DNA of 64,000 bases from assembly GCA_027296055.1 (NCBI GenBank), contig JAPUJT010000033.1:1-64000 (forward strand). Direction: 5' to 3'. The stretch comes from Planctomycetota bacterium. GTDB lineage: Bacteria > Planctomycetota > JAPUJT01. Made by a program: the position numbers and the translations under genes. Shown here in pieces: positions 17,579-26,371 of the stretch; within the stretch, counting starts at the first letter, position 1, and each line of letters starts with the position of its first letter. Below the pieces are notes generated by a model, which was given only the letters and a program-made list of their open reading frames with translations, searched no databases and had not been told where the DNA came from.

Positions 17579-18328
17579 ATGAAGATCGTCGTCTGCATCA
17601 AGAGAGTCCCCGACACCGAGACCAAGGTGAGGGTGGCATCGGACGGCAAGAGCCTGGAGAAGCAGGGAGTGAACCACGTGCTCAACCCCTACGACGAATA
17701 CGCCGTCGAGGAGGCGATTCGCATCAAGGAGAAGCACGAGGGGGAGGTCACGGTCGTCTGTCTTGGCCCGAAGGAAGCGGCCCAGGTGATCCGCAACGCC
17801 TTGGCGATGGGCGCAGACAAGGCAGTTCATCTCCTCGACGAGGAGCCGGATCGCGACCCGATCTCCGCCGCGCGAGCTCTGGCAGAGGCGTTGAAGGAGA
17901 TGGAGTTCGATATCCTCTTCTTCGGCCGCCTTGCGGTCGACGATCAGAGCGCCCAGGTCGGACCTGCGGTGGCGCACCTGCTCGATCTGCCCTGCGTGAT
18001 CGACGTCGGGAAGCTGGAGATCGAGGACGGCAAGGTGAAGGCATACCGGGAGGTCGACGCCGAAACGTACGTGGTGGAGGCCACCCTTCCTGTCGTCCTG
18101 ACGGCGAACAAGGGTCTCAACGAGCCGCGGTATCCGTCGCTCAAGGGGATCATGGCTGCCAAGAAGAAGCCTCTGGAGGAGAAGCCCGCCGTCGCGCAGC
18201 CATCCGGCACGAAGATCTCCAAGATGGAGTATCCCCCGGAGCGCCAGGCGGGAAAGATCGTCGGGAAGGGAACGGAAGCAGTTCCGGAGCTGGTCCGCCT
18301 GCTCCATGAGGAAGCCAAGGTCATCTGA
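17579..18328 (+). CDS. etfB: Electron transfer flavoprotein beta subunit
   Basis: A 249-residue product beginning MKIVVCIKRVPDTE. The signature VNHVLNPYDEYAVEEAI, VDDQSAQVGPAVAHLLDLP and VVLTANKGLNEPRYPSLKGIMAAKKKP are classical EtfB. It takes electrons from the upstream acyl-CoA dehydrogenase in a heterodimer with EtfA. AGGAG 7 nt upstream supports ATG 17579, and a TTG at 17573 is less likely. The gap to the ACAD stop is 15 nt. Confidence 0.95.
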   Translation: MKIVVCIKRVPDTETKVRVASDGKSLEKQGVNHVLNPYDEYAVEEAIRIKEKHEGEVTVVCLGPKEAAQVIRNALAMGADKAVHLLDEEPDRDPISAARALAEALKEMEFDILFFGRLAVDDQSAQVGPAVAHLLDLPCVIDVGKLEIEDGKVKAYREVDAETYVVEATLPVVLTANKGLNEPRYPSLKGIMAAKKKPLEEKPAVAQPSGTKISKMEYPPERQAGKIVGKGTEAVPELVRLLHEEAKVI

Positions 18329-18353
18329 CCCCGCAAATAGGAAGAGCGAATCG

Positions 18354-19337
18354 ATGGCGGAAAAGATACTGGTCGTGGCGGATGTGAAGGGTGGAAAGCT
18401 ACGGAAGTCATCCTTCGAGGTGACGGCCCAGGCGAGTCGCATCGCCGCAGGTCTCTCGTCGGAAGTGACCGCCCTGGTGATCGGCAAGGGGATGGAGGGG
18501 GCCGCCGGAGAGCTGGCGGGGTACGGGGCCGCGGAAGTCCTCGTCGCCGGGGGCGACGTGTTCGATTCCTACTCCAGCGGCGCCTACACCCGCGCGGTCC
18601 TCGAGGCTTGCAAACAGGTGTCGCCGAAGGTGATCTTCCTCCCTGCATCGGCGCTGGGGCGAGACATCGCCTCTGCCGTGGCGGCCGGACTCGGCGCCGG
18701 GATGGCGAGTGACTGTACCGCCTGCGAGGTCAAAGACGGAAAGATCGAGCTGGTTCGACCGATCTACGCGGGGAAGGCCTATATCACGTTCACCCTGGAC
18801 GCCGACGTTCAGGTGATCACCTTGCGGCCGAACGTATTCGCGCCGGGGGAGCCGGACGTGTCCAGGAGCGTCGACGTCACGTCTCTGGAAGTTGGCCCCG
18901 ACGAGAAGGACCAGCGGGCAAAGGTCGTGGAGATCATCAAGGGCGCATCGGAGAAACCCGATCTCACGGAGGCAGACATCATCGTCTCGGGGGGTCGGGG
19001 GATGAAGGGCCCGGAGCATTGGCCCGTCATCGAGGCCCTCGCCGACGCGCTGGACGCCGTGCTGGGGGCCAGTCGGGCCGTCGTCGATTCGGGGTGGAGA
19101 CCGCACTCGGAGCAGGTCGGGCAGACGGGCAAGACCGTCTCCCCAGGCCTCTACGTCGCCGTCGGAATCTCGGGGGCGATCCAGCACCTGGCAGGAATGC
19201 GGACCTCTCGATGCATTGTTGCGATCAACAAGGACCCGGAGGCCCCGATCTTCAAGATCGCGGACTACGGAATCGTCGGCGACCTGTTCGACGTCGTTCC
19301 CGTGCTGACCGAAGCCGTCAAGGGCCTTGAGGAATAG
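18354..19337 (+). CDS. etfA: Electron transfer flavoprotein alpha subunit
   Basis: A 327-residue product beginning [15 protein letters not shown]. The FAD-binding C-terminus is complete: [62 protein letters not shown] and [29 protein letters not shown]. It works with EtfB to pass electrons toward the quinone pool. The start is preceded by GGAAGAG, about 26 nt after the etfB stop. Confidence 0.95.
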   Translation: MAEKILVVADVKGGKLRKSSFEVTAQASRIAAGLSSEVTALVIGKGMEGAAGELAGYGAAEVLVAGGDVFDSYSSGAYTRAVLEACKQVSPKVIFLPASALGRDIASAVAAGLGAGMASDCTACEVKDGKIELVRPIYAGKAYITFTLDADVQVITLRPNVFAPGEPDVSRSVDVTSLEVGPDEKDQRAKVVEIIKGASEKPDLTEADIIVSGGRGMKGPEHWPVIEALADALDAVLGASRAVVDSGWRPHSEQVGQTGKTVSPGLYVAVGISGAIQHLAGMRTSRCIVAINKDPEAPIFKIADYGIVGDLFDVVPVLTEAVKGLEE

Positions 19338-20007
19338 ACCCCTCGCTGTGGCCCAGACCCTCCGCACCCTGGTGCTCCTCATTCTTACCGGATGGTTCGG
19401 GGCGGGCGATGCCTTTGCCGGCTCGAGCGAACCCGCTGGCCCGGCGCCGACTGGATGGTGGGAGCGGCCGGTCCATCTCTCTCCCTTCTCCCCTCCGAAG
19501 AGCCAGACCGTGGAAGCCGCCGACGGGCTCCGACTGGATTCCCGCTGGTCGCTCCGCGCCTACGGAGGATACCTCTTCAGCACTCGGATCGAACAGTCCA
19601 TCGAGATCTATCATGGCACCATCGGCGTCTCCCGGGAGTTGTATGGTCCCGTCGATTTCTCACTGGACTTCTTCGGTCTCCTGGTGAGAGATGAGGAGAA
19701 CTGGGCGGGAGGCATGGGATTGCTCCCGGGCCTCCGATTGTTCATCTACCGCAGTCGCAACTGGTGGGTCGCGTTCGAGGCAGGGATCGGCGGGATCTTC
19801 ATGGAGGATCCGTTCCCCTCTCGCGGAACGAAGTTCAATTTCATCGAGACGGGAGGCCCTACCATCGGATTTCAGCTGGGCCAGGGGCATCTCATCCTGC
19901 GCGTGCGGTACCTCCATGTCTCCAACGCGGGCATCGGCGTCGGCCGGAAGGACAATCCTGGAATCAGCGCCGCAGGGCTTTGCGCGGGCTACGAGATACG
20001 GCTGTAA
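19327..20007 (+). CDS. PagL-like lipid A 3-O-deacylase / outer-membrane beta-barrel
   Basis: About 226 residues with a signal peptide ([20 protein letters not shown]) and alternating beta-strand sequence. The segment [20 protein letters not shown] resembles the PagL active-site strand, with the His and Ser of HxSN and a following NPG. PagL enzymes remove the 3-O acyl chain of lipid A in the outer membrane. The start is uncertain: TTG 19327 overlaps the etfA stop by 11 nt, and GTG 19348 gives a neat signal peptide but no ribosome site. Confidence 0.7.
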   Translation: MRNRPLAVAQTLRTLVLLILTGWFGAGDAFAGSSEPAGPAPTGWWERPVHLSPFSPPKSQTVEAADGLRLDSRWSLRAYGGYLFSTRIEQSIEIYHGTIGVSRELYGPVDFSLDFFGLLVRDEENWAGGMGLLPGLRLFIYRSRNWWVAFEAGIGGIFMEDPFPSRGTKFNFIETGGPTIGFQLGQGHLILRVRYLHVSNAGIGVGRKDNPGISAAGLCAGYEIRL

Positions 20008-20026
20008 GAATTGGGGGGATTCCCGA

Positions 20027-20692
20027 ATGGATCCGAGATTTGTTTCCCTGCCCGACTACAGGGAGTACCCGGTCGATGAGATGAAACGGCGTGCGAGCGC
20101 CTTTTACGAAGATGTTCGCCGGCGGCGCACCGTGAGGCACTTTTCCGACCGGCCCGTGCCGCGCGAGATCATCGAGGACTGCTTGCGCGCGGCCGGGACG
20201 TCGCCGAGCGGGGCCAACATGCAGCCGTGGCACTTCGTCGTCGTTAGCGACAAGGAGGTCAAGCGCCAGATCCGGGAAGGGGCCGAGGCGGAGGAGCGGG
20301 AGTTCTATGCGAAGAAGGCGCCGCAGGAATGGCTCGACGCCCTCGCACCTCTCGGGACCGATGATCGGAAGCCCTTTCTCGAGATCGCCCCGTACCTCAT
20401 CGTGATCTTCGTCCAGAACCGCGGAGCCGGGCCCGGCGGAAAGTTGATCCGGCACTATTATCCGGTCGAATCGGTCGGGCTGGCGACGGGAATGCTGGTC
20501 ACGGCAATCCACAACGCCGGCCTGGCGTCCCTGACCCACACGCCGAGCCCTATGGGGTTCCTCAACAAGATCCTCGGTCGACCCCGCCACGAGCGGCCGT
20601 TCCTGATCCTCGTCGTGGGCTACCCTACCGAAGACGCCAGGGTGCCCCTCATCACCAAGAAGCCCCTGGAGCAGATGGTCACGTTCGTCTGA
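20027..20692 (+). CDS. Nitroreductase-family FMN oxidoreductase
   Basis: A 221-residue protein. [43 protein letters not shown] is the FMN-phosphate and dimer signature. [18 protein letters not shown] and [17 protein letters not shown] recall the iodotyrosine-deiodinase/BluB-like branch. Reaction is probably an NAD(P)H- or flavin-dependent reduction of an unknown substrate. GGGGGGA 8 nt upstream sets ATG 20027. The stop overlaps the start of the hydrolase gene (TGATG). Confidence 0.85.
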   Translation: MDPRFVSLPDYREYPVDEMKRRASAFYEDVRRRRTVRHFSDRPVPREIIEDCLRAAGTSPSGANMQPWHFVVVSDKEVKRQIREGAEAEEREFYAKKAPQEWLDALAPLGTDDRKPFLEIAPYLIVIFVQNRGAGPGGKLIRHYYPVESVGLATGMLVTAIHNAGLASLTHTPSPMGFLNKILGRPRHERPFLILVVGYPTEDARVPLITKKPLEQMVTFV

Positions 20693-21552
20693 TGCACATA
20701 ACGCTGCGCGACGGGAGGCGCTTGGGGTACGCGGAGTTCGGAGACCCAGGGGGTCGGCCGGTCCTCTATTTCCACGGCTATCCCGGCTCCCGGCTGGAGG
20801 CGGCTTTCGCCGGCCCCGACGCCCTCGTCCGAGGGGTGCGGCTCATTGCTGTGGATCGACCCGGCGTCGGCCTCTCGGACTATCAGCCTCGTCGGGAGCT
20901 TCTCCACTGGCCAGGGGATGTGAGCGACCTCGCGGATGCGCTGAGCCTCGAGAAGTTCTCCGTCGTGGGGATCTCGGGAGGAGGACCCTACGCCGCGGCC
21001 TGCGCGTGGACGATTCCGGAGCGGCTGGACGGGGCGGCCATCGTGTGCGGTCTCGGTCCCATTCATGGTCCCGGGGAGGCCGAGGGGGTGACGTGGTTCC
21101 ATCGGGTCCTGTTCGGCTTCGCTCATCGGGGCGCCCCTCTCCTGCGCGTATCCCTCGGCGCCCTCGGGATGTTCCTGCGCCGCCGTCCCGACATCATCTT
21201 CCGGTACCTTCCCCGGTACCTTCCCGAGCCGGATCGGATGGCCCTGAAGGACGAGTCCTTTCGGCGGGCCCTGAGCGAGAGTCTGGGAGAGGCGTTCAGT
21301 CAAGGCGGAAGAGGTCTTGCCCGGGAGGCCTGGATCTACGCGCGACCTTGGGGTTTCTCCCTGAGACAGATATCCATGGAGGTAGACCTATGGCATGGGG
21401 AGGAGGACAGTGAGGTCCCCGTGGCCATGGGACGCTTCGTGGCCGCTGCAATCCCTCGATGCCGCGCCCGGTTCCTTCCGGGTGAGGGACACCTCTCCAT
21501 CATCCAGAGGCATCTCGGCGACCTCTTAGATAAGGGGACACTCAAGAGATAA
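20692..21552 (+). CDS. Alpha/beta-hydrolase fold protein
   Basis: A 286-residue protein with oxyanion region LYFHGYPGSRLE, nucleophile elbow VGISGGGP (Ser in G-x-S-x-G), late acid in WHGEEDSEVP and catalytic His in GEGHLSI. This is a complete triad. The substrate is unknown. The last residues (LLDKGTLKR) and the stop codon are encoded inside the REP-like repeat that starts at 21529, so the native C-terminus was probably replaced or extended when the repeat arrived. Confidence 0.85.
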   Translation: MHITLRDGRRLGYAEFGDPGGRPVLYFHGYPGSRLEAAFAGPDALVRGVRLIAVDRPGVGLSDYQPRRELLHWPGDVSDLADALSLEKFSVVGISGGGPYAAACAWTIPERLDGAAIVCGLGPIHGPGEAEGVTWFHRVLFGFAHRGAPLLRVSLGALGMFLRRRPDIIFRYLPRYLPEPDRMALKDESFRRALSESLGEAFSQGGRGLAREAWIYARPWGFSLRQISMEVDLWHGEEDSEVPVAMGRFVAAAIPRCRARFLPGEGHLSIIQRHLGDLLDKGTLKR

Positions 21553-21593
21553 GGGGACACTCACTTAATTATTTGGAGATAAGGGGACACCCA
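21529..21593 (+). repeat. Three direct copies of a REP-like repeat (left flank of GNAT gene)
   Basis: The unit GATAAGGGGACACTCA occurs at 21529-21544 and 21548-21563, and with ending CACCCA at 21578-21593. The second copy continues as CTTAATTATTT. The inverted form lies at 22123-22188 on the other side of the GNAT gene. The pattern resembles the short palindromic repeats mobilised by REP-associated tyrosine transposases, but no transposase gene is nearby. Confidence 0.7.
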
Positions 21594-21596
21594 TTT

Positions 21597-22133
21597 ATGA
21601 GCATTCGGTCAGCCACAGCGGAGGACGCCGCCGGGATTCTCTCGATCTACGCCCCGATCGTCGAGTCCTCCCCTGCTTCCTTCGAGCTGGAGATTCCCAG
21701 CCTCGCCGAGATGCAGCGGCGCATATCGGACGCCGGAGTTCGGTATCCTTGGCTCATCAGCGAATCCGAGGAAGGCGACGCCCTGGGGTATGCCCATGCC
21801 AGCCCCCACAGAAAGCGGCCCGCCTACGCCTGGTCGGTGGAGGTTTCGGTCTATGTGCGCGAGGGAGGTCGTCGGTCCGGAGTCGGCCGAGCACTCTACG
21901 AATCCCTCCTGGATAACCTGACCCGCCAGGGATACTGCAACGCCTACGCCGGGATCGTACTGCCCAATCCTGCCAGCGTCGGCCTCCACGAGTCGCTCGG
22001 TTTCAAACCAGTGGGCATCTACCGGGGTGTCGGATTCAAGCTCGGCGCCTGGCACGACGTCGGATGGTGGCACTACCCCCTCCGCGACCTCCCCCCCACT
22101 CCCCCGGATCTGGATTTCGGTCGAGATAAGTGA
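21597..22133 (+). CDS. GNAT N-acetyltransferase, phosphinothricin acetyltransferase-like
   Basis: A 178-residue protein. MSIRSATAEDAAGILSIYAPIVESSPASFE is the typical opening of Pat/Bar-type enzymes, followed by VEVSVYVREGGRRSGVGRALY (acetyl-CoA pyrophosphate loop) and IYRGVGFKLGAWHDVGWW near the end. It likely N-acetylates a small amine or amino-acid analogue. Repeat sequence touches both ends of the gene: the ATG is 4 nt after the third left repeat and the last codons (FGRDK, stop) lie in the right repeat. This suggests that gene and repeats moved or were shaped together. Confidence 0.88.
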   Translation: MSIRSATAEDAAGILSIYAPIVESSPASFELEIPSLAEMQRRISDAGVRYPWLISESEEGDALGYAHASPHRKRPAYAWSVEVSVYVREGGRRSGVGRALYESLLDNLTRQGYCNAYAGIVLPNPASVGLHESLGFKPVGIYRGVGFKLGAWHDVGWWHYPLRDLPPTPPDLDFGRDK

Positions 22134-22188
22134 GTGTCCCTTTGATCGTAATTGTGGATTTTGTTAGAGATAAGTGAGTGTCCCCTTA
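22123..22188 (-). repeat. Two inverted copies of the REP-like repeat (right flank of GNAT gene)
   Basis: GAGATAAGTGAGTGTCCC occurs at 22123-22140 and again at 22167-22184, where it continues CTTA. The reverse complement, TAAGGGGACACTCACTTA, equals the core of the left-flank copy at 21551-21567. The two flanks are therefore inverted relative to each other. Confidence 0.7.
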
Positions 22189-22215
22189 CTTACCCTTAAT
22201 TAATAGGAGATTGCC

Positions 22216-22581
22216 ATGGTTGCGAGATGGAAGCCCGCGGCGTTCGGACTGATCCTGCTCCTCACCGGGGGTTGTACTTACTCGAGGGGGCACCTTGACA
22301 GGTACTCCAATGTCAGCGTCGTTCTCAGCGAGCGCAACTTTTCTGTCGTAAAGACCAGCGTCCTGGGTCAAAGCACCGGCTTCAAGGTCTTTGGCATCGG
22401 GCCGTCTCCGTCCTACGCCGAGGCTGTCGACATGCTGAAGGAGAGTGCCGAGATCGATGGCGGGCCTCGGGCTCTGGTCAATATAACTGTGGACACCAAG
22501 TGGAGAGGCTTCTTCCCGTTCTACTGGAGAAAGGTCCTCATCGTCACGGCGGACGTCGTGGAGTTCTTCGATAAGTCTTGA
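22216..22581 (+). CDS. Putative lipoprotein
   Basis: A 121-residue product with a lipoprotein signal (AAFGLILLLTGGCTYS, lipobox TGGC). The mature part contains SVVKTSVLGQSTGFKVFGIGPSPSYAEAVDMLKESA and ends in a beta-rich stretch. The layout resembles small TRL/DUF6567-type lipoproteins, from memory and not certain. AGGAG 6 nt upstream of ATG 22216 is a good ribosome site. Confidence 0.65.
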   Translation: MVARWKPAAFGLILLLTGGCTYSRGHLDRYSNVSVVLSERNFSVVKTSVLGQSTGFKVFGIGPSPSYAEAVDMLKESAEIDGGPRALVNITVDTKWRGFFPFYWRKVLIVTADVVEFFDKS

Positions 22582-22604
22582 GACTCCACCAGGAGCAGAG
22601 TGCT

Positions 22605-22877
22605 ATGGAAGACCAGTCACCCGAGGACGTGCTCGCTCCCGAGAATCTGAAGCGTGCGCTCAAGGCGTTTCGGAAGCGTCTCAAGATCACGCGACTCGAC
22701 GCAGAGTCGAGTGTCGGCGGAGGGCCCATGAGTAGCGGCCGGAATTCCGGCATCGTCGCAGTCCGTCCGCCAGACCAGTACCCTCAGGAAGTCTGGGACA
22801 AGCTCGTGGAGCAAGGCAAGCTCAGCAGCGTTGGGCATGGTCTCTACGAGCTTGGCGAAAAACATCTCCCCCAATGA
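22605..22877 (+). CDS. Small conserved-looking protein of unknown function
   Basis: 90 residues from ATG 22605 (AGGAG 9 nt upstream). The first half is basic and helical (LKRALKAFRKRLKITRLD), then GGGPMSSGRNSGIVAVRPP and a C-terminal VWDKLVEQGKLSSVGHGLYEL. I recall similar small proteins in Planctomycetes-like genomes, but this is memory and not a search. It sits 59 nt upstream of the methyltransferase gene on the same strand. Confidence 0.55.
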   Translation: MEDQSPEDVLAPENLKRALKAFRKRLKITRLDAESSVGGGPMSSGRNSGIVAVRPPDQYPQEVWDKLVEQGKLSSVGHGLYELGEKHLPQ

Positions 22878-22936
22878 CATCCCCGATCCGTGCGAGACCC
22901 CCTTGATTGTCGGGCTAGCCGGTATCATGGAGGTTC

Positions 22937-23872
22937 ATGGCAGAAGGAAGGATTATTCTCGGGGACAGTCGGAAGATGGACGATGTAGCCGACGGCTCGG
23001 TCCATCTGATCATCACATCGCCCCCCTACAACGTCGAGAAGCCGTACGACAGCCACAGCGATGACCTGTCCCTCGATACTTACCTCGAGATGCTGCGAGA
23101 CGTATGGATCGAGTGCTATCGCGTGCTCGTCCCCGGGGGGAGGCTCTGCGTCAACGTGGCCAATCTGTTTCGCAGCCCCTACCTTCCGCTGAACGCGCTG
23201 ATCACGCAGCAGATCACGGGCGAGCTGCCCAAGCTTGACTGCCGTTTCCTCATGCGAGGAGAGATCATCTGGGACAAGTCGATGAGCGTCGGCGCCTCGA
23301 CGGCCTGGGGTTCTTTCGGCTCCCCCACCAACCCGACGCTTCGAGACCAGCACGAATACGTGATGATCTACTCGAAGGACCGATTCGCCCGGAAGCGGTA
23401 CGAAGGCGCGGTGGCGGACATCCATCCCGACGACTTCGCCAAGTGGACCAAGAGCCTGTGGGCGATGGCCACGGCGAAGGCGAAGGGGATCGGCCACCCG
23501 AGCCCTTTCCCGGAGGAGCTGCCGGCCAGGTTGATCCAGCTCTACACGTTTCGGGGGGAGTGCATCCTGGACCCGTTCATGGGTAGCGGAACGGCCTGTT
23601 TGGCCGCGAAGCGGCTGGGTCGGGACTGGGTCGGCTACGATACGAGCGCCGAGTACGTCCGCCTGGCTCGCGATCGCGTCGAGGCGACCGAGGAGGAGCC
23701 GTTCGATCCCGAAGAGCTCGTGGCGCTGCGGGAGCGGCGACGGGCTGAGCGACAGGGCAAGAAATTTCGGGACGGCCGGAAGAGGAGTCGCAAGACGCCG
23801 GAGCGACTGATCGATCAAGCAGTCTCTGGGGGGGGCGGTTCCGGGGGCCGCCAGGACCGCCGGACGAGATAG
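22937..23872 (+). CDS. Site-specific DNA methyltransferase (N4-cytosine or N6-adenine), orphan
   Basis: 311 residues. Catalytic motif IV TSPPYNV is at residues 27-31 and beyond, and the SAM motif LDPFMGSGTACLAAKRLGRDWVGYD is near residue 210, the beta-class order. TSPPY is more usual for N4-cytosine enzymes, but N6-adenine cannot be excluded. No restriction endonuclease is adjacent, so this is probably a regulatory or orphan enzyme. The last 58 nt overlap the convergent cytochrome gene, and the Gly/Arg-rich tail (VSGGGGSGGRQDRR) looks like an addition. Confidence 0.87.
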   Translation: MAEGRIILGDSRKMDDVADGSVHLIITSPPYNVEKPYDSHSDDLSLDTYLEMLRDVWIECYRVLVPGGRLCVNVANLFRSPYLPLNALITQQITGELPKLDCRFLMRGEIIWDKSMSVGASTAWGSFGSPTNPTLRDQHEYVMIYSKDRFARKRYEGAVADIHPDDFAKWTKSLWAMATAKAKGIGHPSPFPEELPARLIQLYTFRGECILDPFMGSGTACLAAKRLGRDWVGYDTSAEYVRLARDRVEATEEEPFDPEELVALRERRRAERQGKKFRDGRKRSRKTPERLIDQAVSGGGGSGGRQDRRTR

Positions 23873-24639
23873 AAGAGAAGGCAGTTCAGGGCCACCACGG
23901 CCCAGATCAAGGGGATCGAGAGCTTCCTGTTACGAATTCGCGTCTCCTTGACCTCCTGCATTTCCCCGTAGGCCTTGAGGGTCTCTCCAAGGATCTCGTG
24001 GATCTGCTCGGCTCGACGGTTCACCTCGTCCGGCCGAACCATGTGCTGCAGCGGCCCGAGGGAAAATGCCAGGGTCCTGGCCTCATCCAGGGCTGGACCA
24101 AAGTGCGACGATGTCTCCGCCGCCATCCCCTCCATGCGAAGGACCATTTCCTCTCCTCTGGAGATGGCGCTCTTGAGGGATCGGGCCACGCGATAGCCCC
24201 GGTCCCCCTCCTCGTGACACCGAATACAGAAGACGTCGAAGAGGCCCGGCCAGGCCTCTTCCACCCTGTGGGATGCGTGGCAGTGAGTGCAAGAGATCTG
24301 CTCGTCATCTTCGGTGAAGACCAGCCCGCCGTGATCGCCTTTGCCTAGGTACTTCGCCTCCTCCGTGTGACATCCCCCGCAGAGCTCCGGGGTCTCCTCC
24401 CGGTGGATGGGACCCCGAAACCCCATCATCTCACCATGGGCCGAGGCCTTTTCCTTGGCATCCGGATCCCCCCGATGACAGTCGACACAGCTGACATCCG
24501 CCCTCCGATGAAGGCCGCCGCTCTCCGCCCTGGCCTCCTTCTCGTGGCAGACCGAACATTCATCCGCCCCGGCCCCAGCGGCGGAGAATCCCAACCCCAG
24601 GCACACCATGAAGACAGTCCACACCCGCCTAGTGCCCAT
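23815..24639 (-). CDS. Pentahaem c-type cytochrome with C-terminal membrane anchor
   Basis: About 274 residues from ATG 24639, with a signal peptide (VWTVFMVCLGLGFSAAGAGA). Five CxxCH haem sites are visible: CSVCH, CVDCH, CGGCH, CTHCH and CIRCH. A helical region follows, then a C-terminal TM helix (LSIPLIWAVVALNCLLFYLV). The gene overlaps the cytochrome b stop by 11 nt and follows Rieske and cytochrome b, so it probably takes the place of cytochrome c1 in a quinol-oxidising complex. Confidence 0.85.
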   Translation of the reverse strand: MGTRRVWTVFMVCLGLGFSAAGAGADECSVCHEKEARAESGGLHRRADVSCVDCHRGDPDAKEKASAHGEMMGFRGPIHREETPELCGGCHTEEAKYLGKGDHGGLVFTEDDEQISCTHCHASHRVEEAWPGLFDVFCIRCHEEGDRGYRVARSLKSAISRGEEMVLRMEGMAAETSSHFGPALDEARTLAFSLGPLQHMVRPDEVNRRAEQIHEILGETLKAYGEMQEVKETRIRNRKLSIPLIWAVVALNCLLFYLVRRSWRPPEPPPPETA

Positions 24640-25807
24640 CGGGGGGACCCTCAACTTTCTGTACGGCGTGAGGAACGCCATAAGGGTCGAACTGGAAGGC
24701 CTTTCCGAAGACCTCGATCCGTCGATCCGAGAGAAACCCGAGGACGCCAACCAGGATCACGGCGAGCATCACGACCATCCCGATTCGGATCGTCCACTTT
24801 CGACGGTGCGGGTCTCGCTCCGGGCTCCGATCGATGAACGGCAAGAATAGAAACAGGATCGAGCACAACCCCACGAACAGGACGCCCGCCGTCTTTCCTG
24901 AAAGGAAACCCATGTCGGCGGGAAAGTACTTCTGCACCTGATAGATCGGTAGGAAGTACCACTCCGGCTTGATCCCTGGAGGGGTGGAAAACGGATCCGC
25001 CTTCGCTCCGAGGTGAGCAGGGAACAGGATCGCGCAGGTCGCCAGGAGTCCGACCGCGACGAGGGCGACGGTCACCTCCTTCGTCAAGTGAAGGTGGTAC
25101 GGCTTCCCCTCCGCGACGAGTCGTTCGTAACCCTGCTCCTCCTCCGTGCGAACGTCCTCTATCGGTGCCAGGCGCAGTCGCGCTACGAGGTAGAGATGGA
25201 GGGAGATCAAGATGACGAGGGCGACGGGCAGCAGGATCACGTGTGCGACGAAGAAGCGACCCAGGGTCGCCTCGGAAACCTGCTCACCGCCGCGGACGAG
25301 CTCGAGTGAGGCGCCTCCGATACCGGGGAGCGCTCCCGCCCCTTCGGTGACGACGGTCGTTGCCCAGTAAGAGAGCTGGGTCCAGGGGAGCAGGTAGCCC
25401 GAGAGTCCGAACCCGAGTGCGATCATGAGAAGGAGGACGCCGAAGATCCAGGTGAGCTCCCTCGGCTTCTTGTACCCGCCGTAGAGAAAGACCCGCAGGG
25501 CGTGGAGGATCAGCACGCCCACGATGAAGTGCGATCCCCAGACGTGGAGACCGCGAACGAGCCAACCCGCGGGAATCTCCTCCCCGATCCGGCGAACCGA
25601 TTCGTAGGCGGCGTCGGCCGTCGGCTTGTAGTACAGCATCAACAGGATGCCCGTCAGGATCTGGACTGCGAAGAGAATGGCGGCGGTAAACCCGAGAGTC
25701 CAGAGCCAGCCGACGTGCTTCGGAAGGGGCTCCCTCAGGTGATGACGGAGCTTCTGGATGACGGGCGCGAACCCGAGCCTTCGGTCGAACCAGGCGCCCA
25801 ACCGCAC
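24629..25807 (-). CDS. Cytochrome b of a bc-type complex (b6 plus subunit IV parts fused)
   Basis: 392 residues from GTG 25807, which lies 2 nt after the Rieske stop; the frame is open further upstream but that overlaps Rieske. Haem-ligand histidine pairs lie in GLHVWGSHFIVGVLILHALRV and FVAHVILLPVALVILISLHLYLV. The C-terminal half has GIKPEWYFLPIYQVQKY, the PEWY quinol-site motif. It oxidises quinol and passes electrons to Rieske and the low-potential b haems in the inner membrane. Confidence 0.9.
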   Translation of the reverse strand: MRLGAWFDRRLGFAPVIQKLRHHLREPLPKHVGWLWTLGFTAAILFAVQILTGILLMLYYKPTADAAYESVRRIGEEIPAGWLVRGLHVWGSHFIVGVLILHALRVFLYGGYKKPRELTWIFGVLLLMIALGFGLSGYLLPWTQLSYWATTVVTEGAGALPGIGGASLELVRGGEQVSEATLGRFFVAHVILLPVALVILISLHLYLVARLRLAPIEDVRTEEEQGYERLVAEGKPYHLHLTKEVTVALVAVGLLATCAILFPAHLGAKADPFSTPPGIKPEWYFLPIYQVQKYFPADMGFLSGKTAGVLFVGLCSILFLFLPFIDRSPERDPHRRKWTIRIGMVVMLAVILVGVLGFLSDRRIEVFGKAFQFDPYGVPHAVQKVEGPPDGH

Positions 25808-25811
25808 CCGC

Positions 25812-26240
25812 CTAATCCCCGATCCAGACGTCGCCGTCCTGGATGGAGACGGGGATAGATTCCAGCTCGGAAGGAGGAGGGCCGCCCAGGACCTTGCCGT
25901 TCGTATCGAACCGGCCGCCATGGCAAGGGCACCGGATCTCGCCGGAATCGCCGTCCCACCGCACCAGGCAACCGAGGTGAGTGCACCGTGAGCTGAACGC
26001 CCGGATGCCTTTCGCATCCCGGATGACGATCACCGGCTTGCCCTGCAGGACCTCCCGTCGCATCGAACCCTCCGCGATCTCGGTTTCGAGGCCGATCGGT
26101 TTCCGCGGCGGCCCGAGAGAACCGGCGGGGGGCGCGGGCCCCAGGATCGCTCCGAGGGGGACAGCGCCTCCGGCGACCGTCGCCCCGAAGGTAGTCCAGG
26201 CCAAGGATTTCAGGAAATCTCGGCGAGGTATTTCGGGCAT
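25812..26240 (-). CDS. Rieske 2Fe-2S protein, TAT-exported
   Basis: 142 residues. The N-terminus MPEIPRRDFLKSLAW is a twin-arginine signal that also serves as anchor. Cluster ligands are C86/H88 in CTHLGC (with C91) and C104/C106/H107 in CPCHGG. It receives an electron from quinol at cytochrome b and hands it to the c-type partner. First gene of the three-gene cluster Rieske - cytochrome b - pentahaem c. Confidence 0.93.
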   Translation of the reverse strand: MPEIPRRDFLKSLAWTTFGATVAGGAVPLGAILGPAPPAGSLGPPRKPIGLETEIAEGSMRREVLQGKPVIVIRDAKGIRAFSSRCTHLGCLVRWDGDSGEIRCPCHGGRFDTNGKVLGGPPPSELESIPVSIQDGDVWIGD

Positions 26241-26371
26241 GTTATCTCCTTGGGTGCGTCCGGTCTCAAACCCGATAAATCGTGCAAAGTGGGAAATCGG
26301 TCCCCGTGTAGTATAATAAATGTGCTGGGGGGATGGCCTGCGGTCCTGCAGGTCGAGTGGGAGACATGCCC

